Origin: an uncultured bacterium
Lineage (GTDB): Bacteria; Hydrogenedentota; Hydrogenedentia; Hydrogenedentales; Hydrogenedentaceae
Assembly (NCBI GenBank): GCA_938014335.1
Contig: CALLRP010000010.1
Coordinates: 1 to 63,736, forward strand
Length of the DNA: 63,736 bases
Direction of reading: 5' to 3'
The notes under the pieces were generated by a model. The model was not told where the DNA came from. It ran no database searches and worked only from the letters and a program-made list of their open reading frames with translations. A program made the translations under genes and the position numbers. This document shows positions 52,879 to 61,939 of this stretch, one piece after another; position 1 is the first letter of the stretch, and every line of letters begins with the position of its first letter.

Positions 52879-52920
52879 GAGGCGAGAATGTCAGATGACA
52901 TGCTCGCCTCGAGTATTTTT
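52879..52920 (+). terminator. Strong terminator of the small exported protein gene
   Basis: A long hairpin pairs GAGGCGAG (52879-52886) with CTCGCCTC (52903-52910) and continues inside as ATGTCA/TGACAT with one mismatch and a 2-nt loop. TTTTT follows after five nt. Confidence 0.85.
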
Positions 52921-52974
52921 AAAGAGGTATGATATTTTATTTAAAATGTATCCAAATAGGTAAATCTATTATTA

Positions 52975-53610
52975 ATGGACAAAGAATTAAGCATATTTGA
53001 CAAATATTTTTTCGAAAAAAAAGGGAAAGAACAAGGATTCGTTTATATTGCGGGGGTAGATGAAGCAGGAAGAGGACCGTTAGCAGGTCCTATTGTAGCA
53101 TGTGCAGTGATTTTATATTCAGAGGTAGATGGTATTGATGACTCTAAAAAACTAACGGAAAGAAAGAGAGAAGAATTATTTGATATACTTATGTCCGAAG
53201 AGCATGATATAGGTATTTCAGTTATTAGTAATAAGATAATTGATGAAATAGGAATTCAATCAGCGAATATTCGTGCAATGACAGAAGCAGTATTTAAACT
53301 AAAAAATAAACCCGATTTACTTTTGATTGATGGATATGAGATTAGAGGTTTCCCGTGTCCTGCATGGAAAATTATCAAAGGCGACCAGCGCTCTATATCT
53401 ATAGGTGCGGCGAGTATAATTGCAAAGGTGACAAGAGATAGAATAATGAAGGAGTATGATAAACAATACCCGGGATATGGATTTGCAAAACATAAAGGAT
53501 ATGGAACAAAAGAACATCTAGTAGCGATAGAAAAATTAGGACCTTCTCCAATACATCGGTTCAGTTTTGCTCCTTTTACGCAAAAAATAGACAATTTATT
53601 TCCTGATTAA
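52975..53610 (+). CDS. rnhB: Ribonuclease HII
   Basis: At 211 residues this is a complete RNase HII. The catalytic acidic residues include Asp29-Glu30 in GVDEAGRGPLAGPIVACA, DDSKKLTERKREELF, LLIDGYEIRGF and SIIAKVTRDRIM. The enzyme cleaves the RNA strand of RNA-DNA hybrids and removes misinserted ribonucleotides. The ribosome site before ATG 52975 is weak. It begins a plus-strand group (rnhB, TPR lipoprotein, M32 peptidase) with gaps of 27 and 30 nt, probably a single transcript starting after the strong terminator upstream. Confidence 0.96.
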   Translation: MDKELSIFDKYFFEKKGKEQGFVYIAGVDEAGRGPLAGPIVACAVILYSEVDGIDDSKKLTERKREELFDILMSEEHDIGISVISNKIIDEIGIQSANIRAMTEAVFKLKNKPDLLLIDGYEIRGFPCPAWKIIKGDQRSISIGAASIIAKVTRDRIMKEYDKQYPGYGFAKHKGYGTKEHLVAIEKLGPSPIHRFSFAPFTQKIDNLFPD

Positions 53611-53637
53611 AATAAATCCAAAAGGAATTTAAATGAT

Positions 53638-55377
53638 ATGAAATTTTTTAAGAAAGAAATATTTTTTTTACTACCCCTTTTATTTTTCATCGCAAATTGT
53701 CAGGTTTCGACATCGAATTTAAATGTAGATTTAAAATTGGGATTGGACAACTCGAAAACACAACTTAAAGGGAAATCGCTTGCTCATTATCTCTCTGCAA
53801 TGATTTATCATCGAAAAGGGGATACGGACAAAGCAATCCAAGAATTAGAGGAAGTATTGAAATATGACCCTTCTGCAAGCACCCCATGGGTAAGGTTAAT
53901 TCGTCTCTATCTTATGGCAGAAAGATACGAAGAGGCGTTAGCAAGTGTAGATAAAGTAATCCAAAAAGAAAAAAAATTACCTTCACTTTATTTAATGCGT
54001 GGGGAATTATATCATCGTTTGGGGAGGATTGATGAAGCAGTAGAATCTTTTCAGAAAGCTATAGAATTAAATCCTGAAGATGTTTTAGGTTACAGTGCTT
54101 TGCTTGAACTACAAGAAGATACTAATGATTTAGTCGCAGCGATTGATATTTATAAAAGAATGATAGAGAAAAGGCCGAATAGTGCTTTGTTGCATTATCA
54201 GTTAGGTTTAACCTATGCACGTATAAAAAATAATCCGTTAGCCATAGTTGAATTAGAAACGGCATTGAAATTAGATCCACGAATGATACGTGCTCATTAT
54301 ATTCTTGCATTGCTGTATATTGATGAAAACCAAATCCCAAATGCAGTGAAGTCTCTCGAACAGTATTTACAAAAGAAACCGGAAGATATTAAAGGGTGGG
54401 AAGTTTTATTAGGAGTTTATAGCCGTGTCGGAGAAATTTTACAAGCCTCTGAAATCGCTAAAAAGATCATTTCTTCTCAGGAGATTTCACCCCTCCAGAG
54501 ATTGCTGGTTTCTTTCTTCCTTATACGAAATGGTGATAATTTAAAGGCAATGTCGCTCCTTCCCGTAAATGAGTATCCATTGATTAGTAAAGTACTACAT
54601 ATTTTGGCGTTGAAACTTTCAAATAAAAATGATTATGGGGTAATTTTGGAAACGATAGATGATTTTGTAGAGACAGTAGATACAGAGTGTAATGATTTTG
54701 TAAATGCCATTTGGAGCAATTTTGGGGCAGGGATTGTTTCTGGTTGGTTTGAAGGGCAAATTGAGACATTAGCAGAGGAGAAAAATTCACTGGCTTTAAG
54801 TTTGATATGGTCTCGAATCCTAATGGTTTCCGAACGAGAAGAAAAAGCCATTAAAATATTAACACCATTACTACAGGAGCATGATAAAAATTTATGGGTT
54901 AATTATTATCTCGCTATTTGTTATGACAAATTAAAGCATTTTGAAAATACCGAGAAACATTTAAAAGTATGTATTGAATTGGACCCCGAAAATGCGGAAC
55001 TACTTAACTTTTTAGGGTATTTATATGCGGATAAGAATGTGAAATTAACAGAGGCAGAAAATCTCATTCGGCGGGCTTTAAAGATAGATCCGGAAAATCC
55101 TTTCTATTTAGATAGTTTAGGCTGGATATATTACCGTCAGGGGAATGCAGATAAAGCGATAGAATACATTCGAAAAGCAATTTATAAAATGGAGACAGAT
55201 GATGCAGTACTTCGTGACCATTTAGGAGATGCGTATTTTTTGAAGGGAGATATAAAGAGGGCTATTGCAGAATGGAGGCGGGCAACTGTACTCGATCCGA
55301 AGAATGAAGAAGTCAAACAAAAATTAGAAAAATATCAAAAACAAATAGAAGACGCATCTATACCCGCATCTAATTGA
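53638..55377 (+). CDS. TPR-repeat lipoprotein
   Basis: The 579-residue protein starts with a basic and hydrophobic leader (MKFFKKEIFFLLPLLFFIANC) ending in an IANC box, so Cys21 is the probable lipid-modified residue. About eleven or twelve TPR units follow, the clearest being AIQELEEVLKYDPSA, ALASVDKVIQKEKK, AVESFQKAIELNPED and AIEYIRKAIYKMETDD. A central stretch (about 290-390) is less regular. TPR lipoproteins of this type serve as scaffolds for envelope complexes such as outer-membrane assembly or polysaccharide export. No enzymatic domain is present. It lies between rnhB and the M32 peptidase in a likely operon. Confidence 0.88.
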   Translation: MKFFKKEIFFLLPLLFFIANCQVSTSNLNVDLKLGLDNSKTQLKGKSLAHYLSAMIYHRKGDTDKAIQELEEVLKYDPSASTPWVRLIRLYLMAERYEEALASVDKVIQKEKKLPSLYLMRGELYHRLGRIDEAVESFQKAIELNPEDVLGYSALLELQEDTNDLVAAIDIYKRMIEKRPNSALLHYQLGLTYARIKNNPLAIVELETALKLDPRMIRAHYILALLYIDENQIPNAVKSLEQYLQKKPEDIKGWEVLLGVYSRVGEILQASEIAKKIISSQEISPLQRLLVSFFLIRNGDNLKAMSLLPVNEYPLISKVLHILALKLSNKNDYGVILETIDDFVETVDTECNDFVNAIWSNFGAGIVSGWFEGQIETLAEEKNSLALSLIWSRILMVSEREEKAIKILTPLLQEHDKNLWVNYYLAICYDKLKHFENTEKHLKVCIELDPENAELLNFLGYLYADKNVKLTEAENLIRRALKIDPENPFYLDSLGWIYYRQGNADKAIEYIRKAIYKMETDDAVLRDHLGDAYFLKGDIKRAIAEWRRATVLDPKNEEVKQKLEKYQKQIEDASIPASN

Positions 55378-55407
55378 TAACGAATAGAGAATTCAAGGAA
55401 TATCAAT

Positions 55408-56916
55408 ATGATAAGCCAAGAAAAACGGTTTTTAAATTTAAAAGAGCGGTTGTCTGAAATTCTAAATCTCCGTGCTGTTTTTGCTTTATTACAATGGGAT
55501 GAAGAGGTGAATATGCCTCCGGGAGGGGCAGAAAGTAGAGGACAACAATTAAAACTAATAGCAGAGATGATACACAAATTAGAAACAAACCCATCCCTGG
55601 GAGAAGAATTATCTTATTTCTTGGAACATAATGAAAATCTCTCCTCTGATGACAAAATTATAGTTCAAGAAGCGATGTATGATTATCAGCGTGCTATTAA
55701 AATTCCCGAGGCATGGATAGGAAAATTTGCCGAAGCGAGGAGTAAGGCATATCATGCATGGGTAGAGGCACGCAGTAAATCGGATTTTTCGATATTCAAA
55801 TCCCCATTAGAAACAATTATAAATCTATGTGGGGAAAGAGCAGAATTATTAGGGTATATAAATTCTCCCTATGATGCTTTATTAGAAGACTATGAACGAG
55901 GAGTAGATACACAGACATTAGATATTCTTTTGCATGATTTGGAGATAGAACAATCAAAAATTTATCAAAGTGTTCTTCAACAAGACATGGGAAAATCTAT
56001 TTTCGAAGGTAAATTCTGGGATGTAGAAAAGCAATGGAATATAACCCTGCGTTTACTAACTGCTATAGGATTTGATTTTAATTCAGGTAGGCAAGACCGT
56101 TCTGTTCATCCCTTCACAACAAATTTTGATATGTATGATGTTCGAATTACTACACGGCTCAATCCTCACAATTTATTCTCAGGTATTTTTAGTTCACTTC
56201 ATGAAGGAGGACATGCATTGTATGAGCAGGGATTTCGTCAAGAAGACCGAAGTACATGGTTAGCACAAGCCCCCTCGTTAGGTATTCATGAATCACAATC
56301 AAGGTTCTGGGAAAATATCGTAGGTAGAAGTTATCCTTTCTGTGTGTTTCTTGTGCCAATTCTTAAGGAATATTTCCCTTTAGATTTAAAGGACATAACT
56401 CCGGAACAAATATACAAAGAAGTTAACCGTGTAGTACCTAATTGTATCCGTGTAGAAGCGGATGAGTGTTCATATAACCTGCATATTGTTCTCCGATATA
56501 AAATAGAAAAGCATTTAATCGAAGGGAAATTGTCCGTAGCAGAAATTCCTGAATATTGGAACAGTCTTTTTAAATCTCTATTCGGTTATTATCCTTCCGA
56601 TGATGCTCAGGGTTGTTTACAAGACATCCACTGGGCACATGGAAGTTTTGGTTATTTTCCGAGTTACACGCTTGGGAATTTATACTCTGCACAGATTGCA
56701 GATAAAATGAAAAGTGAGATGAACCTATCAGAGATGATTATTCGTGGAGATTTTCTTCCTCTTCGTGATTGGTTGAAAGAGCGTATATTTAGAATAGGGC
56801 GGAGGTTATGCTCACGAGATATAGTGAAAAATATATCCGGCTCGGATATTTCTCCCCATCCGTATCTTCATTACCTGAAAAGCAAATTTGGAGAAATTTA
56901 TAAAGTCAATTTGTAA
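55408..56916 (+). CDS. Carboxypeptidase Taq-type (M32) metallopeptidase
   Basis: The 502-residue protein is full length for M32 and starts at ATG 55408, 30 nt after the TPR gene. Seen motifs are LLQWDEEVNMPPGG near the N-terminus, HPFTTNFDMYDVRITTR, the metal-binding HEGGHALYEQG (His265-Glu266, His269), the GIHESQSRFWENIVG region with the third ligand Glu, and a C-terminal DIHWAHGSFGYFPSYTLG. M32 enzymes release C-terminal residues from peptides in the cytoplasm. There is no signal peptide. The convergent signal peptidase gene ends immediately after its stop, so the two genes abut. Confidence 0.95.
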   Translation: MISQEKRFLNLKERLSEILNLRAVFALLQWDEEVNMPPGGAESRGQQLKLIAEMIHKLETNPSLGEELSYFLEHNENLSSDDKIIVQEAMYDYQRAIKIPEAWIGKFAEARSKAYHAWVEARSKSDFSIFKSPLETIINLCGERAELLGYINSPYDALLEDYERGVDTQTLDILLHDLEIEQSKIYQSVLQQDMGKSIFEGKFWDVEKQWNITLRLLTAIGFDFNSGRQDRSVHPFTTNFDMYDVRITTRLNPHNLFSGIFSSLHEGGHALYEQGFRQEDRSTWLAQAPSLGIHESQSRFWENIVGRSYPFCVFLVPILKEYFPLDLKDITPEQIYKEVNRVVPNCIRVEADECSYNLHIVLRYKIEKHLIEGKLSVAEIPEYWNSLFKSLFGYYPSDDAQGCLQDIHWAHGSFGYFPSYTLGNLYSAQIADKMKSEMNLSEMIIRGDFLPLRDWLKERIFRIGRRLCSRDIVKNISGSDISPHPYLHYLKSKFGEIYKVNL

Positions 56917-58329
56917 CTATATCTTTTTCCATTGTGAGAGAGGCCACCAGATAAAAGATACCTTTCCAAGAATATTGCTTTCAGGTATCCACCCTATTAA
57001 TCGACTATCTATAGCCGTTTCCATCTCGTTTTGGGGAAAATCCCAGATGACAAACACATTTCCAACAGGGACAACACTATGGTCTTTATCCTTCAAGAAG
57101 CCATAAGTTGCTTTACGATTGGAGTAAATTGTGTTTAAATGAGTTAATGGCCATAGTGTCTCCGTTAATTCTTTCCCATTGACTAAAACGGTATTATCCT
57201 GTATTAAAACCTTATCTCCTTCAAGACCTACCACTATGCCACAAAGAACCAAATCAGAGGGTATTTCATTAACCCCTTTGGGTGTAAGATATGCAATAAT
57301 ATCTCCTCGTTGAGGTTTTTTCCATGTATAAAGCCATATTTTAGTAAAGGGTAATCTTAGACCATAAGATAACTGATTTACTATATAATGATATAACTTG
57401 TCGGTTTTCCATGCATACCACACAACCGAACGAGCAAAGAATAATCGTATAACTGCAAATATGAATGTTAATATACACAGTGTTTTCCACCACCATGTCT
57501 TGCTAAACCCTGTGAAATCTCTCCAGCGAGAGGGGGGCCACCAGATACAACTTACTCTCCCCACGATATGTTCATTCGGTACCCAGCCAAAGAAACGACC
57601 ATCACGGCTATAAGCACTATTATCCCCTAATACAAAATAACAATTCTCAGGTATTTTTGAGTATTTATCTTCTGTCCGAATTCCATATTCCATACCTCCT
57701 ATCCCTACAGGGCCTGATGTGTAATAAATATCCGGCATATCAGGGGGTAATTCTAAAGGTTTCCCATTAATATAAATTTTTCCCCCTTCAATATGAACGT
57801 GTTCACCGGGTAGTCCGACCACTCTTTTGACTAAAGTTTTATGTTTTGCATCGGGCTCTACTGTTTTGAACACTACAATTTCCCAGCGTTGCGGTTTTTT
57901 ACCATACCATATTCTTTTATTTAAGAAAGGAAAGCGAACACCATAAATCCACTTGTTAACGAATACGCGGTCTCCTTTTCCAAAGCTGAAATCTCCATGT
58001 AAAGTGGGTTCCATAGAACTGGATGGAATTCTATAAGGTTCTGCGATAGGCCAGCGAATGAGTAAGGCTAATCCTAATGCAATACTTTCGCTTTTGAGCC
58101 ATTCATAAATCTGTTGTTTGGGCATATTACTAAAAAAGAAAAGATGAAGCCCTAAAACAAATAGTCCTAAACCAACCCACCATAAAGGTTCTGACGGCTC
58201 CGGTTGGGCTTGATTACTGCGATAGATAATATACATACCGATAAGAATTGTAATTACGCCTGAAAAGCGAACAATCTGACTTATCACGCTTATATTTCCT
58301 TTTTCCTGTTTGTTTTGTTGTTTTGCCAT
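56917..58329 (-). CDS. lepB: Signal peptidase I with fused degenerate second S26 domain
   Basis: The 470-residue protein starts 37 nt after the upstream lepB gene, with AAGGA before it. Two N-terminal membrane helices (about 19-38 and 49-68) precede an active S26 domain with Ser105 in IPSSSMEPTL, Lys168 in LVKRVVGLPG and the LGDNS box. A helix near 281-300 leads to a second S26-like domain (about 320-470) that retains YGLRLPFTKIWLYTWKKPQR, VVGLEGD and IGWIPESNILGKVSFIWWP. That domain lacks the SMEPT serine motif, has Gly364 at the Lys position, and reads FVIWDF where LGDNS should be. Its YTWxKPQR segment resembles the neighbouring lepB (58367-59263) more than its own first domain, so it may be a third tandem copy that became fused and lost catalysis. 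Confidence 0.88.
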   Translation of the reverse strand: MAKQQNKQEKGNISVISQIVRFSGVITILIGMYIIYRSNQAQPEPSEPLWWVGLGLFVLGLHLFFFSNMPKQQIYEWLKSESIALGLALLIRWPIAEPYRIPSSSMEPTLHGDFSFGKGDRVFVNKWIYGVRFPFLNKRIWYGKKPQRWEIVVFKTVEPDAKHKTLVKRVVGLPGEHVHIEGGKIYINGKPLELPPDMPDIYYTSGPVGIGGMEYGIRTEDKYSKIPENCYFVLGDNSAYSRDGRFFGWVPNEHIVGRVSCIWWPPSRWRDFTGFSKTWWWKTLCILTFIFAVIRLFFARSVVWYAWKTDKLYHYIVNQLSYGLRLPFTKIWLYTWKKPQRGDIIAYLTPKGVNEIPSDLVLCGIVVGLEGDKVLIQDNTVLVNGKELTETLWPLTHLNTIYSNRKATYGFLKDKDHSVVPVGNVFVIWDFPQNEMETAIDSRLIGWIPESNILGKVSFIWWPLSQWKKI

Positions 58330-58366
58330 TTTAATTTTTCCTTTATATAACTTTCTCGATATTGAG

Positions 58367-59263
58367 TTAAGTAATGGAACGCTTTCTGTTCATATGTATG
58401 TATACAACAAGAAGAAAAATTATCAAAGTAGGAACGATGTATAATAATGTTTTCCCCCATAATGTAGCAGAAAAACCCGTAAAGTCCCTCCATCGGTTTG
58501 GAAGCCACCAAATTGCAAATGCTCTGCCTATTATATGATTTTCTGGGACCCAGCCATAAATTCGACTGTCCACGCTATTAAGGCTATTATCTCCAAGAAG
58601 AAAATAATATCCTTCAGGAATTACGGTGTAAATTTCTTCATCAACACAGCCGTATCGGTAAGGATATTTTTTTCTCATTTCTTCAATAAATTTTTTAGCC
58701 CTTGGGTCAGGATTGGTTTTGTATTGATAAATTAAATCTTCATCATTCAAATAATAAATATGAGGTGGCATGGAGGGAGGGAAATGGATTAATTCCCCAT
58801 TTACAAAAATTTTTCCATTCCGAATGCGTATTTTTTCTCCGGGGAGTCCCACAACCCTTTTAATCAAGGTAGAATGTTCAGATTTTTTATCAACACATTT
58901 AAATACAACAATATCCCATCTTTGGGGTTTATTCCATGTATAAAGACGGATAGTAGTGAAGGGTATCCGTATGCCATAAATGGTTTTATTTACAAGGACA
59001 CGGTCTCCTGTAAATAGGTTCCCGCCGTGTAATGTAGGTTCCATGGAACCACTTGGTATGAGATACTGGTCAAAGATACAACCTTTGATGAACATGACAC
59101 TTCCGATGATAATAACCCACTCAATCAGATTTCGTTTGGTCCATGGTCCTGTTATAGATTGGAGCATATTTATAAAAAGACTATTTTTTTTAATAGATTT
59201 TTCTACATTTTCTTCTATAAGTGAAGAAGATTTTTCATCAGGGATTAGATTGGGGTCTACCAC
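58367..59263 (-). CDS. lepB: Signal peptidase I
   Basis: The 298-residue protein begins at GTG 59263, 12 nt after the lepA stop, with AGGA overlapping that stop, so translation is coupled to lepA. A membrane helix (about 46-63) precedes Ser73 in IPSGSMEPTL and Lys135 in LIKRVVGLPG; LLGDNSLNSVDSR and GWVPENHIIG follow, then a C-terminal hydrophobic segment. The enzyme releases exported proteins from the membrane. It shares the GRxxxIWW-PxRWRDFTGFS ending with the downstream lepB, so the pair arose by tandem duplication. lepA-lepB clustering is common in bacteria. Confidence 0.94.
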   Translation of the reverse strand: MVDPNLIPDEKSSSLIEENVEKSIKKNSLFINMLQSITGPWTKRNLIEWVIIIGSVMFIKGCIFDQYLIPSGSMEPTLHGGNLFTGDRVLVNKTIYGIRIPFTTIRLYTWNKPQRWDIVVFKCVDKKSEHSTLIKRVVGLPGEKIRIRNGKIFVNGELIHFPPSMPPHIYYLNDEDLIYQYKTNPDPRAKKFIEEMRKKYPYRYGCVDEEIYTVIPEGYYFLLGDNSLNSVDSRIYGWVPENHIIGRAFAIWWLPNRWRDFTGFSATLWGKTLLYIVPTLIIFLLVVYIHMNRKRSIT

Positions 59264-59275
59264 TTGACTATATTC

Positions 59276-61084
59276 CTATTCAGCTTCTTCATTTACTTTC
59301 AGTAGAGCCATGAATGCTTCTTGAGGTACCTCTACAACTCCAATTTGTTTCATCCGTTTCTTGCCTTCTTTTTGTTTTTCCAGAAGTTTTCTCTTTCGAG
59401 TTATATCTCCGCCATAACATTTTGCCAATACATCTTTACGAATGGGTTTTATTGTTTCTCTAACAATAATTCTACGGGCGATAGCTGCCTGAATAACTAC
59501 CTCAAACTGTTGGCGAGGAATAAGTTTCCTTAATTTACTGGCTAATGCTCTACCCATGTATATAGCGTGGTCCTTATGAACTATTACAGAGAGTGCATCT
59601 ATAATGTCATTATTAATAAGGATATCTAATTTAACTAAATCACCGGGACGATACCCGATAATAGTATAATCTAACGAACCGTAACCGCGTGTGCACGTTT
59701 TGAGTTTATCATAAAAATCAACTACGATTTCCGCGAGGGGTAGTTGATAAACTGCGAGGCATCGTTTCGCATCGAGATAATCTACTTTGACATGAATTCC
59801 CCTTTTCTTTTTACACAAATCAATAACCGCACTTAAAAACTCTACAGGACAGATAATATCGGCTTCAATATAGGGCTCTTCAATCACTTCGATTTCACTA
59901 GGTTGTGGCATTTGGGATGCCTTCTGAACAATAATTTCTTCTCCATCTGTTTTCAACACTTTATATGCCACATTGGGCATGGTCATGACGAGGTTTAATC
60001 CAAACTCTCGTTCCAGTCTTTCTTGAATAATTTCCATGTGTAAGAGTCCCAGGAACCCCAGACGGAAACCTAACCCTAATGCATCGGAACTATCGGGTTT
60101 ATATTCAAAAGAAGCATCGTTGAGTGCCAATTTATCTAAAGCATCTCTTAATTCGTCATAGTCCTGCGAAACAGCGGGATACATACCACAAAACACTACA
60201 GGTTTAACATGTTCGTAGCCGGGTAGCGGTTGGTCTGCGGGGTGAATAGCATCTGTAACCGTATCCCCTATTTTTGTGTCTTTGATATTTTTAATATTAC
60301 AAATCATATATCCTACTTCACCAGTGGATAATGTCGTTTTAGGTCGCATATTGGGGGTGAAAATCCCTACTTCATCTACTTCATATTTAACACCGGTAGA
60401 CATGAAAAGAATTTTCTGCCCTTTTTGAAGGGTCCCATCTACCACTCTTAAATAAACGACGACACCGCGATAAGTATCATATTTTGCGTCAAAAATTAAG
60501 GCACGGAGAGATGCATTGGGTTTTCCTTTTGGAGAGGGTATATTCTGAATAATGCTCTCTAAAATTTCTTTTGTTCCAATGCCTGTTTTTGCACTGGCTA
60601 AGATAGCCTCGGAAGCGTCTAAACCCAATACTTCTTCAATTTGGCGGCGTGTATCTTCCGCATCGGCACTGGGTAAATCAATCTTATTTATGACAGGAAT
60701 AATTTCTAATCCCTGGGCTACTGCTTTATATGCATGAGCAAGAGTTTGAGCCTGAACGCCCTGAGTAGCATCCACAAGAAGTAAGGCTCCTTCACATGCA
60801 GCAAGGGCGCGAGATACTTCATAAGAAAAGTCAGCATGGCCGGGTGTATCAATCAAATGAAGTGTATATTGTTCCCCATTTTCTCGTTGATATTGCATCT
60901 GGACACATACTGCTTTTATGGTAATTCCCCGTTCTCGTTCAATATCTAACATATCGAGAGTTTGTTCTCTTAATTCTCGTTCGTTAACCGTTTTAGTATA
61001 TTCCAAAAGACGGTCTGCTAATGTAGATTTCCCATGGTCTACATGAGCAATAATACAAAAATTTCTTATATATTCCTGGTTCAT
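59276..61084 (-). CDS. lepA: Elongation factor 4 (back-translocating GTPase LepA)
   Basis: At 602 residues this is full length. GTPase motifs are [16 protein letters not shown] (G1), [12 protein letters not shown] (G3) and NKIDLPSAD (G4). The LepA-specific C-terminus has [20 protein letters not shown] and the basic end [22 protein letters not shown]4 acts on the ribosome to promote back-translocation and affects assembly and stress translation. It is the first gene of the lepA-lepB-lepB minus operon; the stop TAG lies inside the ribosome site of the next gene. The ATG is at 61084 with AAGAGA upstream. Confidence 0.97.
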   Translation of the reverse strand: MNQEYIRNFCIIAHVDHGKSTLADRLLEYTKTVNERELREQTLDMLDIERERGITIKAVCVQMQYQRENGEQYTLHLIDTPGHADFSYEVSRALAACEGALLLVDATQGVQAQTLAHAYKAVAQGLEIIPVINKIDLPSADAEDTRRQIEEVLGLDASEAILASAKTGIGTKEILESIIQNIPSPKGKPNASLRALIFDAKYDTYRGVVVYLRVVDGTLQKGQKILFMSTGVKYEVDEVGIFTPNMRPKTTLSTGEVGYMICNIKNIKDTKIGDTVTDAIHPADQPLPGYEHVKPVVFCGMYPAVSQDYDELRDALDKLALNDASFEYKPDSSDALGLGFRLGFLGLLHMEIIQERLEREFGLNLVMTMPNVAYKVLKTDGEEIIVQKASQMPQPSEIEVIEEPYIEADIICPVEFLSAVIDLCKKKRGIHVKVDYLDAKRCLAVYQLPLAEIVVDFYDKLKTCTRGYGSLDYTIIGYRPGDLVKLDILINNDIIDALSVIVHKDHAIYMGRALASKLRKLIPRQQFEVVIQAAIARRIIVRETIKPIRKDVLAKCYGGDITRKRKLLEKQKEGKKRMKQIGVVEVPQEAFMALLKVNEEAE

Positions 61085-61194
61085 GATCTCTTTGTTGATT
61101 CTTTCAGCTTCCCCGACAGGGTTAAATTATAATATCTATTATAAGGAGAAGAGATGTATATATTTTAACCTATATGGGAGTATCCGTGCATACT

Positions 61195-61848
61195 TTAATT
61201 ATCAGCCATTCTTTTCCATCCCTCGCTACCAATAAGAGGAACGAAAATACACGAAGTATGTTTTTCAATTAAATAGTCATCCTTTTTTTTGATAATTTTG
61301 AGTAAAACTTGAAGATTAGTCCCTCCAACAGGGATAACAAGTCTTCCCCCTTCGTTTAATTGCTTTTTTAATGAGTCGGGGACCTCAGGACTCCCTGCTG
61401 TAACAATAATAGCATCGTAAGGCGCTTCCTTTGGATAGCCTAACGAACCATCTCCACATATTACTTTTATATTTGAATACCCCAAATCTTTCAATCTTTG
61501 TTCTGCGCCTTCTGCCAGTTCTTTAATCCGCTCTATACTGACAACATAATGAGCCAGTTCTGCCAGGATAGCAGTTTGATAACCCGAGCCCGTTCCAACC
61601 TCTAATACTTTATCTGACGGTCGGACATTTAATAATTCGGTCATAATAGCCACCATATAAGGCTGGGATATCGTTTGTCCCCAGCCAATACTTAAAGGGT
61701 GGTCCTCATAAGCGTAATTCCATAATTCTTCTGGGAGGAAAAGGTGACGAGGAACCTTTCCCATGACACGAAGAACATCGGCGTCCTGAATACCTCGAGC
61801 CTGTAGTTGGTATTCAACCATTGATTTTCGTGCAGAACTAAAATCCAT
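61195..61848 (-). CDS. pcm: Protein-L-isoaspartate O-methyltransferase
   Basis: The 217-residue protein is full length. Motifs are MVEYQLQARGIQDADVL, VPRHLFLPEELWNYAYEDHP, GQTISQPYMVAIM, the SAM-binding VLEVGTGSGYQTAILAELA, and DAIIVTAGSPEVPDSLKKQL with GGRLVIPVG. The enzyme methylates isoaspartyl residues in damaged proteins to start repair. No Shine-Dalgarno is obvious before ATG 61848. It is divergent from the kinase gene (91-nt spacer) and ends 110 nt before lepA, so it may be transcribed with lepA. Confidence 0.95.
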   Translation of the reverse strand: MDFSSARKSMVEYQLQARGIQDADVLRVMGKVPRHLFLPEELWNYAYEDHPLSIGWGQTISQPYMVAIMTELLNVRPSDKVLEVGTGSGYQTAILAELAHYVVSIERIKELAEGAEQRLKDLGYSNIKVICGDGSLGYPKEAPYDAIIVTAGSPEVPDSLKKQLNEGGRLVIPVGGTNLQVLLKIIKKKDDYLIEKHTSCIFVPLIGSEGWKRMADN

Positions 61849-61889
61849 ATGAGTTTTAAATTTGGGTGTTTACAAGATACTAATGGTAT

Positions 61890-61895
61890 TATAAT
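61890..61895. promoter_or_regulatory. Candidate -10 box in the pcm-kinase spacer
   Basis: TATAAT (61890-61895) sits within TATTATAATA, which reads similarly on both strands. A TTTACA is 15 nt upstream on the plus strand, a short spacing. It may serve the kinase gene, pcm, or both. Confidence 0.35.
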
Positions 61896-61939
61896 AACAG
61901 GAAGGCTATCCAAAAAGTCATCTAAGAAGGAGATATACA

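Noticed and set aside
53256..53594. Antisense open frames over rnhB and other real genes
   Set aside because: They lack ribosome sites and lie fully opposite genes with complete catalytic motifs.
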